The position numbers and the translations under genes were made by a program. This document shows, piece by piece, positions 10,261 through 26,944 of a stretch of 64,000 bases of DNA. The notes beneath the pieces are model-generated. The model made no database searches, had not been told where the DNA came from, and was given only the letters and a program-made list of their open reading frames with translations. The stretch is taken from contig NZ_CP140098.1 of the NCBI RefSeq assembly GCF_034440735.1, positions 3,093,501 through 3,157,500 of the forward strand. Direction: 5' to 3'. Positions within the stretch are counted from its first letter, which is position 1; every line of letters begins with the position of its first letter. Origin of the DNA: Deinococcus sp. AB2017081 (GTDB taxonomy: Bacteria > Deinococcota > Deinococci > Deinococcales > Deinococcaceae).

Positions 10261-11052
10261 CTACTTCAACTCCCGCCTCAGCCCCGCTGCCATCTGGAAC
10301 CATTCGCGCTCCTGGCGGCGATACAGCGGCGTGGCGCGGGACTCGGTCTTGGCCATCTGTTCCAGAATCGTGCGGGCTTGCTCTCCCCTGCCCTGTTTGA
10401 TCAGGAACGCGGCGTAGCGGGCACGGGGCTCCTCGGTGGTGGCAGCGACCATCGCCTGCTGGAAGGTGGCGTCGGCGTCGGCCTTGCCCTGGGCGTCCTG
10501 CGCCTGGGCCAGCAGGGTCAGGGTGCGCGTGCGGGTGGCGGCGCTGGTGCGCAGATCGACCCGGTTCAGCTTGTCCTCGGCCGCCGCCGGATTCGCACGG
10601 GCCAGATCGAGTTCGGCGCTGGTGAGCAGCACGACCGGATCATCGGCATAGATGCCGCGCAGCAGGGGTTCCAGGGTGGCCTGCGCCTCGTCGGGGCGAC
10701 CGGCGCGGGCCTGCAGGGCGGCCAGATCGGCGCGGTTCTGGAGGGTGTCACTCTCGGTGAGGTCGTTCTGGGCCTCGCGGATGCGGACATCCAGCGGCTT
10801 GAGGGCGTCCACACCACGGGCCACGGCGCGTCCAGCCGCACGGGTGCCGCCGCGCAGGCTGGGAATCAGTACCATGAAGGTGTAGGCCGCCGCGCCGATC
10901 AGACCGAAGATGCTGCCCAGCAGCGCCCCGAATCCGAGCAGGAACATCCAGTACACCTGCTGGCGCGTGGCGATCGCGTGGATCAGGCCGATCACGGCGA
11001 GCAGCCGCAGGATGTTGAAGATCACGGGCAGGTAGGGTTGCAGGGACTCCAC
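10261..11052 (-). CDS. Membrane-anchored TPR protein
   Basis: A 263-aa protein. Two hydrophobic N-terminal segments (LPVIFNILRLLAVIGLIHAI and QVYWMFLLGFGALLGSIFGLIGAAAYTFMVLI) are followed by a soluble region of TPR-like units (LAALQARAGRPDEAQATLEPLL, LLAQAQDAQGKADADATFQQ, FLIKQGRGEQARTILEQM). The start GTG at 11052 lies 6 nt after TACGAT, a leaderless arrangement, and no ATG fits. Function unknown. Such proteins often organise envelope complexes. Confidence 0.7.
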   Translation of the reverse strand: MESLQPYLPVIFNILRLLAVIGLIHAIATRQQVYWMFLLGFGALLGSIFGLIGAAAYTFMVLIPSLRGGTRAAGRAVARGVDALKPLDVRIREAQNDLTESDTLQNRADLAALQARAGRPDEAQATLEPLLRGIYADDPVVLLTSAELDLARANPAAAEDKLNRVDLRTSAATRTRTLTLLAQAQDAQGKADADATFQQAMVAATTEEPRARYAAFLIKQGRGEQARTILEQMAKTESRATPLYRRQEREWFQMAAGLRRELK

Positions 11053-11106
11053 GTCACCATCGTAAGGGCAGGGCTGGAGTGATCTGGTGCAGGATAAGGA
11101 ACACTC

Positions 11107-11274
11107 ATGGCCAGAAAGAAGAAGGCGATGCCCGCCCCCACCCAGCCCACCACGCCGCCCGGCCGCTCGACCCTGCACGAGGTGCTGCGCTCCCGTAAGG
11201 CCGCGCCCCATCGCCGCCGCAGCGAGAAACGCACGGCCCAGAAACTGAAACGGGATCTGGAGGGCGACAGCTGA
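11107..11274 (+). CDS. Small basic protein (55 aa), unknown
   Basis: MARKKKAMPAPTQPTTPPGR followed by a Lys/Arg-rich second half (RSRKAAPHRRRSEKRTAQKLKRD). The SD GGATAAGGA sits 6 nt before the ATG, and the gene fills the gap between a divergent membrane gene and the rpoB promoter. The composition suggests nucleic-acid or ribosome binding, but that is inference. I do not recognise a family. Confidence 0.6.
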   Translation: MARKKKAMPAPTQPTTPPGRSTLHEVLRSRKAAPHRRRSEKRTAQKLKRDLEGDS

Positions 11275-11323
11275 CGGCTCAGGCTTGCGCCACGCCACCG
11301 GCATAATTGTGAGCCCGTAATGG

Positions 11324-11353
11324 TTGACCCTTTACACTGGGGAGGGGTATACT
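11324..11353 (+). promoter_or_regulatory. rpoBC promoter
   Basis: TTGACC (11324-11329) and TATACT (11348-11353) with 18-bp spacing. It predicts a leader of about 165 nt before rpoB. Confidence 0.85.
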
Positions 11354-11522
11354 CGCCTTTGGCCGACCATGATGGGTCTGGCGGGAGTTCATTGGTATCC
11401 AGCGGACACCACAACTAATTTCTGATTTTCAGGAACGCGACCGGGAAGGGTTGCGGTTCCTCCTGCGCCGTTTTGGCCCCGAGGGGACGCAGGTATCACG
11501 CAGGGTGCGCCGCGAGGTGTGC

Positions 11523-14978
<3,456 letters not shown>

Positions 14979-14997
14979 CGCGCACTGACGTGCGCCG

Positions 14998-15103
14998 CAG
15001 ATGGCTGAGAGCAGAGGGCAGACCGCCAACTGCACCCCCGCACGAGCCCAGGCCCTGCTTCTCGCCATCCGCCATGAGCCTTCCGCCTTCTGCCTTCTCC
15101 GAA
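14998..15103 (+). repeat. Heptanucleotide-periodic element between rpoB and rpoC
   Basis: Seven-base units run ATGGCTG-AGAGCAG-AGGGCAG, and further on CTCGCCA-TCCGCCA-TGAGCCT-TCCGCCT-TCTGCCT. The second block is the reverse-complement style of the first, so the whole can fold on itself. Similar units occur at 19777 and 42044. It has no coding potential of its own. Confidence 0.6.
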
Positions 15104-15111
15104 GGAGAGCA

Positions 15112-19776
<4,665 letters not shown>

Positions 19777-19854
19777 GCGGACAGCTGATGGCCGAAGGCT
19801 GAAGGCCAGCAGCACACACGAAGGCCCCCACCTGGGAACGGGTGGGGGTTTTCG
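19777..19854 (+). terminator. Heptad element plus terminator after rpoC
   Basis: Directly after the stop come 7-nt units (ACAGCTG-ATGGCCG-AAGGCTG-AAGGCCA). A terminator hairpin follows, CCCCCACC (19825-19832) pairing with GGTGGGGG (19841-19848) and then TTTT. Confidence 0.85.
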
Positions 19855-19873
19855 TGTCTTCAGTGGGTATGTC

Positions 19874-20386
19874 CTACGGCACCTTCTCCTCTGCATACAT
19901 CCCTGCGTAGTGCTGCCCCAGGCCCACCAGAAACTGCATCTCCTCCTTGGTGGTGCGGGCGCTCAGGCGCATTTCGTAACTGAGGGTCAGGGCGGCAAAG
20001 GCCAGCGAGCCGGAGCCGAGGATGGCGAGCAGGATCGGGGCCAGGCCGAAGTCGAGTTTCGCCAGGCTGGCCGCGCCGATCATGATGCTGGTCAGGACGA
20101 GCAGGGCCACGGCGACGTACATGGCGGTCATGGCACGGGTCAGGAGCTGGCTGCGGCGGGCCAGGCGCGGCAGCTGGCGCATGATCATCTGCTTTTCCTC
20201 GCGGGCCAGCGGCTCGGTGCGGCCCTGCTCGCTGACGAGCACCTTGAACCGCGCCGTGAGCTGGCGCACGCGGTCGGTCGCGCGGCCGACGCGGGTGCTG
20301 GTGCTCATGAGCAGGGTGCCGGCCCCGCTGATCAGGACGGCGGGAGTGATCATGCTGGTGAGCACCTGAAGGCTGCTGTCGACCAT
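19874..20386 (-). CDS. DUF2721-type membrane protein
   Basis: A 170-aa protein: MVDSSLQVLTSMITPAVLIS leads into a first hydrophobic helix, then a charged region (RVGRATDRVRQLTARFKVL...REEKQMIMRQLPRLARR) and two more helices (AMTAMYVAVALLVLTSIMIGAA and FGLAPILLAILGSGSLAFAAL). The pattern matches DUF2721 proteins of unknown function. TACAAT ends 7 nt before the ATG, which supports the chosen start and a leaderless mRNA. Convergent with rpoC. Confidence 0.75.
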   Translation of the reverse strand: MVDSSLQVLTSMITPAVLISGAGTLLMSTSTRVGRATDRVRQLTARFKVLVSEQGRTEPLAREEKQMIMRQLPRLARRSQLLTRAMTAMYVAVALLVLTSIMIGAASLAKLDFGLAPILLAILGSGSLAFAALTLSYEMRLSARTTKEEMQFLVGLGQHYAGMYAEEKVP

Positions 20387-20595
20387 GCCCCCGATTGTAT
20401 GAGGGCGGTGCGGCACATCCTGGCCGCCGGATGTGAATCCGGTGTCTGAGCCGTGAAGGACGCGACGGGCCCTTCGAACAATCTTCGTCATTCCTGCACC
20501 TGCCGCAGGTCGACGGCCGGCATCCTGGGAGCCACACCGGTGTCGCATACACCGGCGACGGCGCACCGGGAACCGCGCCCACAAGGACACTGACC

Positions 20596-20994
20596 ATGAA
20601 CCGACTGTTCCGAACCGCCGTACTCGCCCTGACCCTGACCCTCTTCCCGGCCGTGGCCGCCGCGCCGCAGGTGACGGCGGTGGATGGCCGCGGAACTGGG
20701 TATGTGGCGCTGCCCACCGAGAGCGGCTGGCTGGCCCTGGTCGTGCCCCTGACCGCCCTGGGGGGCGTGGTGCCGGACGATCTGAGCATCAGCGTGAGTG
20801 GCCTGCCCGCCACCACCACGATCACGCTGGACGACGTGACGATCAGCGGGGAGAACGTCCTGCTGCACGTGACCGTGAGCCGCTCGGATCTGAGCACCGG
20901 CGTGAACAGCCTCGCGGTGCTGTCGCTGCGCTCGGGGGGCGAGGTGCTGACCAAGGTCTCGATCCCCGTGACCGGCCTCGCCTCCGCGCCGTGA
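20596..20994 (+). CDS. Secreted protein of unknown function
   Basis: A 132-aa protein. A clean signal peptide (NRLFRTAVLALTLTLFPAVAAA, cleavage after the AAA) is followed by about 110 residues rich in Ser, Thr, Val and Leu that look like beta strands (TVSRSDLSTGVNSLAVLSL). It resembles a small Ig-like or cell-surface fold, but no family is recognised. SD AAGGA precedes the ATG. Convergent with the sugar-isomerase gene, whose stop is 3 nt away. Confidence 0.6.
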   Translation: MNRLFRTAVLALTLTLFPAVAAAPQVTAVDGRGTGYVALPTESGWLALVVPLTALGGVVPDDLSISVSGLPATTTITLDDVTISGENVLLHVTVSRSDLSTGVNSLAVLSLRSGGEVLTKVSIPVTGLASAP

Positions 20995-20997
20995 GCG

Positions 20998-22029
20998 TCA
21001 GCGCGTGCGGGTGACCTTGCTCAGCCCCGGCGGCGCGTCGGGATTCAGGCCGCGGTGGCGGGCCAGATGGGCGGCAAACAGGTAGAAGGCCAGGGCGCTG
21101 GGTATGGTGTCGGTCACGGCGTGGCCGGTGCCGGGGGTCACCAGCGTGCTGTCTGGAGCGGGGCCGATCGACCGCAGGTCGGCATGGCCGGCGATCAGGT
21201 CGGCGTAGGCAGCCTCCGTGGCCGTTGCGGCCGCGTCGGCGGGCGCGAAGCCCAGCAGCGGCAGGCCCTCGGCGAGCAGGCGGCGCGGGCCGTGGGCGAA
21301 TTCGGCAGCGGAATACGCCTCGGCGTGGATGCCGCTGGTCTCCTTGAGTTTCAGCGCGGCCTCCTGCGCCACGCCGTAGTGCAGGCCACGGGCGAGCACC
21401 AGCAGGTTCTCCGCGAACCGGTAGCGCTCGGCCAGGGTGCTGGCGTGTTCCTCCAGGGCCAGCGTGCGCTCCAGTACGGTCGGCAGGCCCTCCAACGCCG
21501 TGTGCAGCGCACTGTCGCCGGTCAGGGTGGCGACCACCGGCAGAAGAGCGTACAGGCTGGCAAGGTAGCTCTTGGTGGCGGCCACAGCGCGTTCCTCGCC
21601 GCAGCGCAGCGGCAGCACGAACTCCGCGGCCTGCGCGAGATCGCTGTCCTCGACGTTCACCAGCGCGGCGGTCAGGGCGCCGCTCTCACGGGCGGCGCGG
21701 ACGTTCTCGACGACGTCCGGGCTGGCCCCGCTCTGTGATACGGCGATCACCAGGGCGCCGCGCAGGTCGAGCCGGGTACCGTACAGCGTCAGGACGCTGG
21801 GGCCGAGGCAGGCGACGGGCAGGCGCAGTTCGGTCTCCAGCGCGTACTTGAGCACGGTGCAGGCGTGATCGCTGCTGCCACGGGCCACCGTGACCGCGTA
21901 CGCGGGGCGGCGCTCTCGGATGGCGTGCGCCAGCGCGGCCACGACCTCCCGGTTCTCGCGCCGTTGCCGCGCGATGACCTGCGGGGCCTCGCGGGCTTCC
22001 CGGAGCATCACGGAATCGGCGGCCGTCAT
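20998..22029 (-). CDS. SIS-domain aminosugar-phosphate deaminase/isomerase (NagB-II/AgaS-like)
   Basis: A 343-aa protein with two SIS sugar-phosphate domains: [17 protein letters not shown] and [23 protein letters not shown] in the first, [40 protein letters not shown] in the second. This is the layout of glucosamine-6-phosphate deaminase type II or GlmS isomerase domains without a glutaminase part. It is coupled to nagA by an ATGA overlap, so the likely reaction is glucosamine-6-P to fructose-6-P plus ammonia. Confidence 0.85.
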   Translation of the reverse strand: MTAADSVMLREAREAPQVIARQRRENREVVAALAHAIRERRPAYAVTVARGSSDHACTVLKYALETELRLPVACLGPSVLTLYGTRLDLRGALVIAVSQSGASPDVVENVRAARESGALTAALVNVEDSDLAQAAEFVLPLRCGEERAVAATKSYLASLYALLPVVATLTGDSALHTALEGLPTVLERTLALEEHASTLAERYRFAENLLVLARGLHYGVAQEAALKLKETSGIHAEAYSAAEFAHGPRRLLAEGLPLLGFAPADAAATATEAAYADLIAGHADLRSIGPAPDSTLVTPGTGHAVTDTIPSALAFYLFAAHLARHRGLNPDAPPGLSKVTRTR

Positions 22030-23159
22030 GCGCCCACTCCCGGTACGGGCACCCCGGCCACGTAGACGGCCTGCACCTCCAGCGCCGGCGACAGCACCAC
22101 CACATCGGCCCGCTGCCCGGCGCTCAACGTGCCCCGGTCGTTCAGGTTCAGGGACGCGGCGGGCACGGCGCTGGCCATCCGGCTCGCCTCGGGGAGCGGT
22201 ACGCCGGACTGCACCGCATGCCGCAGCGCCGCGTCCATGGTGAGCAGGCTGCCTGCCAGCGATCCACCCTCCAGGCGGGCCTCGCCGCCGCGCACGACCA
22301 CCCGCTGGCCGCCGAGTTCACTGTCGCCGTCGCCCAGGCCAGCCGCCCGCATGGCGTCCGTGACCAGCGTGACGCGCCCCGGCGCGGCGGCGCGGGCCAG
22401 CAGGAACGACGTGGGATGCACGTGCAGCAGGTCAAGGATGACCTCATGGAAGGCGTGCGGGTCGGCCAGCAGGGCACCGGGCACGCCGGGATCGCGGCCC
22501 TCGATGCCGCCCATGGCGTTGTACAGGTGTGTGGAGCACGTGCGGATGCCCTGCGCGTGCAGGGCGTTCAGGAAGGCGGTGACGGTTGCGGCGTCGGCGC
22601 GGGTGTGTCCCACGCCGATGCGGATGCCAGCGGCCCCCATCGCCAGCGCGGCCTCCAGGGCCCCCGGCAGCTCCGGGGCGATGGTCACGGCACGGACGAC
22701 CCCGCCCTCCAGCACCTGGGCCACCCGTTCCGACGTGGGCAGCACCGTGTTCGGCGGCTGTGCCCCCAGGCGGCCGGGGCTGATGAACGGCCCTTCGAGG
22801 TGCGCGCCGGGAATATCCGGGCCGTCATCCATGCCACTGCGCATGACGTCCCGCACAGCATCCAGGGCATGCAGGACACGCTCCCAGGGGTTGGTGATGG
22901 TCGTGGGCAGCAGCGTGGTCGTGCCGTGCCGGGCGTGGAAGCGGGCGAGCTGCCGCACGCCATCCGGGCCGTCCATGGTGTCCGCGCCGTGACCGCCGTG
23001 GACGTGCGCGTCGACGAATCCCGGCACGATCAGCGTGTCCGGGGCGTCCGGCTGCGGCGTGATGCTGGTGATGGTGTCCGTGAAGTCGATCCGGCCGGGA
23101 ATCAGCTGCTCTCCGATCACGAGCTGGCCGGTCAGGGTGGTGGGCGTGGGTGCAGACAT
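22026..23159 (-). CDS. nagA: N-acetylglucosamine-6-phosphate deacetylase
   Basis: A 377-aa amidohydrolase. Metal and substrate motifs are present: [61 protein letters not shown] and [14 protein letters not shown]. It removes acetate from GlcNAc-6-P, feeding the downstream SIS deaminase. The SD CGAGG precedes the ATG. Together with nanE at 26249 it forms a scattered amino-sugar or cell-wall recycling set. Confidence 0.92.
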   Translation of the reverse strand: MSAPTPTTLTGQLVIGEQLIPGRIDFTDTITSITPQPDAPDTLIVPGFVDAHVHGGHGADTMDGPDGVRQLARFHARHGTTTLLPTTITNPWERVLHALDAVRDVMRSGMDDGPDIPGAHLEGPFISPGRLGAQPPNTVLPTSERVAQVLEGGVVRAVTIAPELPGALEAALAMGAAGIRIGVGHTRADAATVTAFLNALHAQGIRTCSTHLYNAMGGIEGRDPGVPGALLADPHAFHEVILDLLHVHPTSFLLARAAAPGRVTLVTDAMRAAGLGDGDSELGGQRVVVRGGEARLEGGSLAGSLLTMDAALRHAVQSGVPLPEASRMASAVPAASLNLNDRGTLSAGQRADVVVLSPALEVQAVYVAGVPVPGVGA

Positions 23160-23291
23160 GCGGAACCTCGTCAGGGGGCGGCGGCCGGACAGTCACCGCC
23201 CAGCGTAGTGCAGCGCGCACGGTCACGCGGCGTCCGGTGGTGCCGATCACCGGCCCGGAGCGCTCCGGGCCGCTCTGGTAGGCTGCGCCCC

Positions 23292-24467
23292 ATGTGGGCT
23301 TCAGACCGTGCCAGTGCCGTGCCGGGCAGCGTGTTCTCGCTGATGGATCAGGCCATGGGCCGCGCCCGCGCCGCCGGCCTCCCCGTCATCGACCTGAGCA
23401 TCGGCAGCAGCGACCTGCACCCGCCTGCGGCCGTGCTGGATGTCCTGCGGGACGCGACGCGGGATCCGGCCACGTACCGCTACCCCATGGTGAGCGACAC
23501 CCGGCCCCTGCGGATGGCAGCGGCCGACTATCTGCACCGCCGTTTCGGGGTGCAGGTGAACGCCGACGGCGAGGTCGTGCCGCTGATCGGAGCACAGGAA
23601 GGGCTGGCGCACCTGCTGCTGGCCGTGACCGATCCCGGCGACACGCTGCTGCTGCCGGATCCGTGTTACCCGCCCTATCTGGGGGCGGCGGCCGTGGCGG
23701 GGCTGAACGTGGTCACGTTGCCGCTGCACGTGGAACGCGGGTTCCTGCCGGATCTGGACGCCGTGCCGGCGGGCGTGCGGCCCCGCGTGCTGCTGCTGAA
23801 CTATCCGAACAACCCGACGTCGGCCGTGGCGGATCTGGCCTTCTTCGAGCGCGCTGCCGGGTGGTGCCGGGCCCGGGGCACCCTGCTGGTACACGACAAC
23901 CCCTATGCCGAGCTGACCTTCGGCACCTACCGTGCTCCCAGTGCCCTGCAGGCCGGGGTGGACGGTGTGGTGGAACTGCACTCGCTGAGCAAGACCCACC
24001 ACATGGGCGGCTTCCGCGTGGGCTTCGCGGCGGGTGACGCGGGGGCACTGGCCGCCCTGGCCCGCGTGAAGGGTGCCGTGGACTTCCATCCGTACCTGGG
24101 CATCCAGCGGGCGGCGGCGCTCGCGCTCGGACTGCCGGAGGACGTGGGCCGGGAGGGCGCGGCGACCTTCGAGGCGCGGCGGGACGCCCTGGTGCCGGCC
24201 CTGCAACGCCTGGACTGGGACGTGACGCTGCCGCAGGCGAGCATGTTCGTGTGGGCACGGGTGCCGGGCCTGACGGACTCGGTGGCCTTTGCCGTGCAGC
24301 TGGCCGCGCAGACCGGTGTGGCCGTCAGTCCGGGCCGGGCCTTCGGCGTGCAGGGGGAGGGCTTCGTGCGCCTCGCCCTGGTGCAGCCGCCCGCTGCCCT
24401 GGAACGGGCCGCGCGGGCCCTGTCCGGGGCGGCCATCCCGTCGGGCAGCGCTCCGCTGGCCCGCTGA
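23292..24467 (+). CDS. Class I/II PLP aminotransferase
   Basis: A 391-aa fold-type I aminotransferase. It has [13 protein letters not shown] at the N-terminus, the NYPNNPTSA motif, [10 protein letters not shown], the PLP lysine in [15 protein letters not shown] near residue 236, and a C-terminal GEGFVRLAL with the substrate-carboxylate Arg. It resembles the aspartate/LL-diaminopimelate aminotransferase branch, and the substrate cannot be fixed. TAGGCT lies 7 nt before the ATG (leaderless type). Divergent from nagA. Confidence 0.88.
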   Translation: MWASDRASAVPGSVFSLMDQAMGRARAAGLPVIDLSIGSSDLHPPAAVLDVLRDATRDPATYRYPMVSDTRPLRMAAADYLHRRFGVQVNADGEVVPLIGAQEGLAHLLLAVTDPGDTLLLPDPCYPPYLGAAAVAGLNVVTLPLHVERGFLPDLDAVPAGVRPRVLLLNYPNNPTSAVADLAFFERAAGWCRARGTLLVHDNPYAELTFGTYRAPSALQAGVDGVVELHSLSKTHHMGGFRVGFAAGDAGALAALARVKGAVDFHPYLGIQRAAALALGLPEDVGREGAATFEARRDALVPALQRLDWDVTLPQASMFVWARVPGLTDSVAFAVQLAAQTGVAVSPGRAFGVQGEGFVRLALVQPPAALERAARALSGAAIPSGSAPLAR

Positions 24468-24585
24468 CGCCACAGCCAGCGGCGGCGGTGGGGTTCGCCC
24501 CCCCCGACACGGACGCGGCCACGACACCTCAACCCCACCTGGAGCACGTTTGACGGTCCGAAGTCCTCTATCATCAGGCAGCCGT

Positions 24586-25029
24586 ATGCCTTCTTCGTCC
24601 TTTCCTCACGAGTCGATGCGCGTCCTGCTGGTCGAGGACAACCAGGACGACGCCTACCTGACCCAGGAGGCGTTCCTGTCCCTGGATCCCACTCCAGAAT
24701 TCACGGTGTGCTCCGACGGCGTGGAGGCCATGGAGTACCTGCACCGTCGGCTCGACCACGGCGAGTCCCTGCCGGATATCGTCCTGATGGATCTGAACAT
24801 GCCCCGCATGGACGGTTTCGGGCTGCTCGAGCACCTCAAGCAGGACACGGCGCTGCGGCGCCTGCCGGTGCTGGTGTTCAGCACCAGCAATTCCCGTGAC
24901 GACATCCGCCGCGCGTACGACAAGTACGCCAACTCGTACATCTGCAAGCCCCGGCTGTTCAGCGAGTACGAGGACGTGGTGCAGGCTGTCCGCAGCTTCT
25001 GGATGCAGACCGCCAGCCTGCCCAGCTGA
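24586..25029 (+). CDS. Single-domain response regulator (Rcp1-like)
   Basis: A 147-aa receiver-only protein: acidic pair VEDNQDDAYLTQEAF, phospho-acceptor Asp in DIVLMDLNMPRMDG, Ser in VLVFSTSN, and Lys in YICKPRLFSEY. The NQDDAYLTQEAF and C-terminal FxxY/W features match the Rcp1 group, often paired with bacteriophytochrome kinases. No kinase is in the window. A further in-frame ATG (MRVLLVED) could also be the start. Confidence 0.88.
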   Translation: MPSSSFPHESMRVLLVEDNQDDAYLTQEAFLSLDPTPEFTVCSDGVEAMEYLHRRLDHGESLPDIVLMDLNMPRMDGFGLLEHLKQDTALRRLPVLVFSTSNSRDDIRRAYDKYANSYICKPRLFSEYEDVVQAVRSFWMQTASLPS

Positions 25030-25055
25030 GCGCTCGCAGCGCCTACACTGCCGGG

Positions 25056-25913
25056 ATGCACAGCGCTGGGCGGGAACGGGCAGCGTGGCGAAACGCGCTC
25101 GCGAACATCATCGACAACACCGACACGCGGGCCGGACGGCTCTTCGACGTGCTGCTGATCGCGGCCATCGTGCTGAGCGTGGTGGCCGTCATGCTCGACA
25201 GTGTCGGCGTGTACCAGGCCCGGTACGGCGCCACCCTGCGCGGCCTGGAATGGATCCTGACCGTGCTGTTTACCGTGGAGTACGTGCTGCGGCTGGTGGC
25301 GGCGCGCTCGGCCCGGCAGTATGCGCTCAGCTTCTTCGGAGTGGTGGACATCCTGTCCATCCTGCCGGCCTATGTGGCGCTGCTGGTGCCCGGAGCGCAG
25401 TTCCTGCTGATCATCCGAGTGCTGAGGCTGCTGCGGATCTTCCGGATCTTCAAACTGGCCCGCTACCTGTCGGAGGCGAGCGTGCTCACGACTGCGCTGC
25501 GGGCGAGTCTGGCGAAGATCACGGTGTTCCTGGCAGTGGTGCTCACCCTGGTCGTGGTGATCGGCACCCTGATGTACGTGGTCGAGGGACCGCAGTACGG
25601 CTTTACCAGCATCCCGACCAGCATCTACTGGGCGGTGGTCACCCTGACCACGGTCGGCTACGGGGATATCGCGCCCAAGACCCCGGTGGGCAAGACCCTG
25701 GCCTCGGTCGCGATGATCCTGGGGTACGGCATCATCGCCGTGCCGACGGGCATCGTCACCGTCGGGCTGGCGCAGGCTCAGGCCAGCCGGCGCAGCGACC
25801 GCCTGTGCCCGCGCTGCGGCCTGGAGCGCCATGAGCCCGATGCCCGCTACTGCCGGCGCTGCGGCCAGAACCTGCCGGAGTCAGGATCCGGGGCGATCCC
25901 GGAGCTCCCGTGA
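25056..25913 (+). CDS. Voltage-gated K+ channel-type protein with C-terminal zinc ribbon
   Basis: A 285-aa six-helix channel. S1-S3 lie near residues 28-110. An S4 with regularly spaced arginines (LLIIRVLRLLRIFRIFKLARYL) is near 120-142. The pore carries the K+ selectivity filter TVGYGD, and S6 follows. The C-terminus adds a four-cysteine ribbon (CPRCGLERHEPDARYCRRCG), which is less usual. TACACT ends 6 nt before the ATG (leaderless type). It probably conducts K+ in response to voltage; the ribbon could mediate regulation or assembly. Confidence 0.88.
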   Translation: MHSAGRERAAWRNALANIIDNTDTRAGRLFDVLLIAAIVLSVVAVMLDSVGVYQARYGATLRGLEWILTVLFTVEYVLRLVAARSARQYALSFFGVVDILSILPAYVALLVPGAQFLLIIRVLRLLRIFRIFKLARYLSEASVLTTALRASLAKITVFLAVVLTLVVVIGTLMYVVEGPQYGFTSIPTSIYWAVVTLTTVGYGDIAPKTPVGKTLASVAMILGYGIIAVPTGIVTVGLAQAQASRRSDRLCPRCGLERHEPDARYCRRCGQNLPESGSGAIPELP

Positions 25914-26078
25914 TCCGGAGCGCCGCGCCGGGTGGGCGGCCGCAGCCGAGTCCAGGGCGTCGCGCTGTGCCTGGTCGTCCGTCCGTCGCTCCTCGGCACT
26001 GGGAGGCGACGCCGCCAGCAGGGCGAGCAGCAGCACGGTCACGCCCAGAGACACCAGCAACACGAAGACGATCAACAT
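25881..26078 (-). CDS. Small single-pass membrane protein (65 aa), tentative
   Basis: MLIVFVLLVSLGVTVLLLAL begins a single transmembrane helix, followed by a charged tail (SAEERRTDDQAQRDALDSAA). The SD CCGAGG lies 6 nt before the ATG. Its end overlaps the 3' end of the channel gene on the other strand by about 33 nt, which lowers confidence. No family recognised. Confidence 0.45.
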   Translation of the reverse strand: MLIVFVLLVSLGVTVLLLALLAASPPSAEERRTDDQAQRDALDSAAAAHPARRSGSRELRDRPGS

Positions 26079-26248
26079 AGAACCTCGGAACGACGGGAGG
26101 GCGGCGCGGTGAGGCGTCAGCATACGCGTCATGACCGCCGGACACCGCGTGGAAATCACACGGGAGCCAGAGCGGGTCTTGGGGCTTCTCACATGAACCG
26201 GGGCGCGTGATTGCCGGCCGCCGGTCTGACCGCAGTATGCTCAGCCGC

Positions 26249-26932
26249 ATGTCGGCAGATGTGCTGGAGCGGTTGCGTGGCGGACTGGTGGTGTCGTGTC
26301 AGGCGGATCCGGGCAGTCCGCTGCGCGATCCGTTCATCATCGGGCGGCTGGCGCTGGCGGCCGTCATGGGCGGCGCCCGCGGCGTCCGGATCCAGGGCTT
26401 CGACAACGTCGGCGCCGTGCGGGCGGTGACGGACGTCCCGATCATCGGTCTGACGAAGACTGACCGCGACGACACGGACGTGTACATCACCCCGACCGCT
26501 GCCGAGGCGGTGCGGCTGGCCGAACTCGGGGCGCAGATCGTCGCCCTGGACGGCACCGACCGCCCCCGGCCGGAGCCGCTGGCGGCGATGTTCGCTGCGG
26601 TTCACGGCGCGGGTGCCCTGGTCATGGCCGACATCAGCACCGTGGACGAGGCGCGGCTGGCCCTGGCGGCCGGCGCAGACATCGTGGGCACCACCCTGAG
26701 TGGATACACCCCGCACAGCCGCCCCGGCCCCGAGGCGGACTGGATGCTGCTGGACGAGCTGCGCCACGCCGGCCTGCCCTTCGCCGCCGAGGGCCGACTG
26801 AACGCACCGGACGACGCAGCCCGTGCCATGTCGGCGGGCGCGGCGTTCGTGGTCGTGGGCAGCGCGATCACCCGGCCGGATGTGATCACCGGGTGGTTCA
26901 CCCGCGCGCTGCAGGACGCGCTCCCGGAATGA
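26249..26932 (+). CDS. nanE: N-acetylmannosamine-6-phosphate 2-epimerase
   Basis: A 227-aa TIM-barrel epimerase: LRGGLVVSCQADPGSPLRDP at the N-terminus, GARGVRIQGFDNV, PIIGLTKTDRDDTDVYITPT, LVMADISTVDEAR, GADIVGTTLSGYTPHS and FAAEGRLNAPDDAARAMSAGA. All are NanE hallmarks. It converts ManNAc-6-P to GlcNAc-6-P, the NagA substrate. TATGCT ends 7 nt before the ATG, supporting the start and a leaderless mRNA. It stands alone about 3 kb from nagA. Confidence 0.92.
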   Translation: MSADVLERLRGGLVVSCQADPGSPLRDPFIIGRLALAAVMGGARGVRIQGFDNVGAVRAVTDVPIIGLTKTDRDDTDVYITPTAAEAVRLAELGAQIVALDGTDRPRPEPLAAMFAAVHGAGALVMADISTVDEARLALAAGADIVGTTLSGYTPHSRPGPEADWMLLDELRHAGLPFAAEGRLNAPDDAARAMSAGAAFVVVGSAITRPDVITGWFTRALQDALPE

Positions 26933-26944
26933 TGGGCTGGCCGG

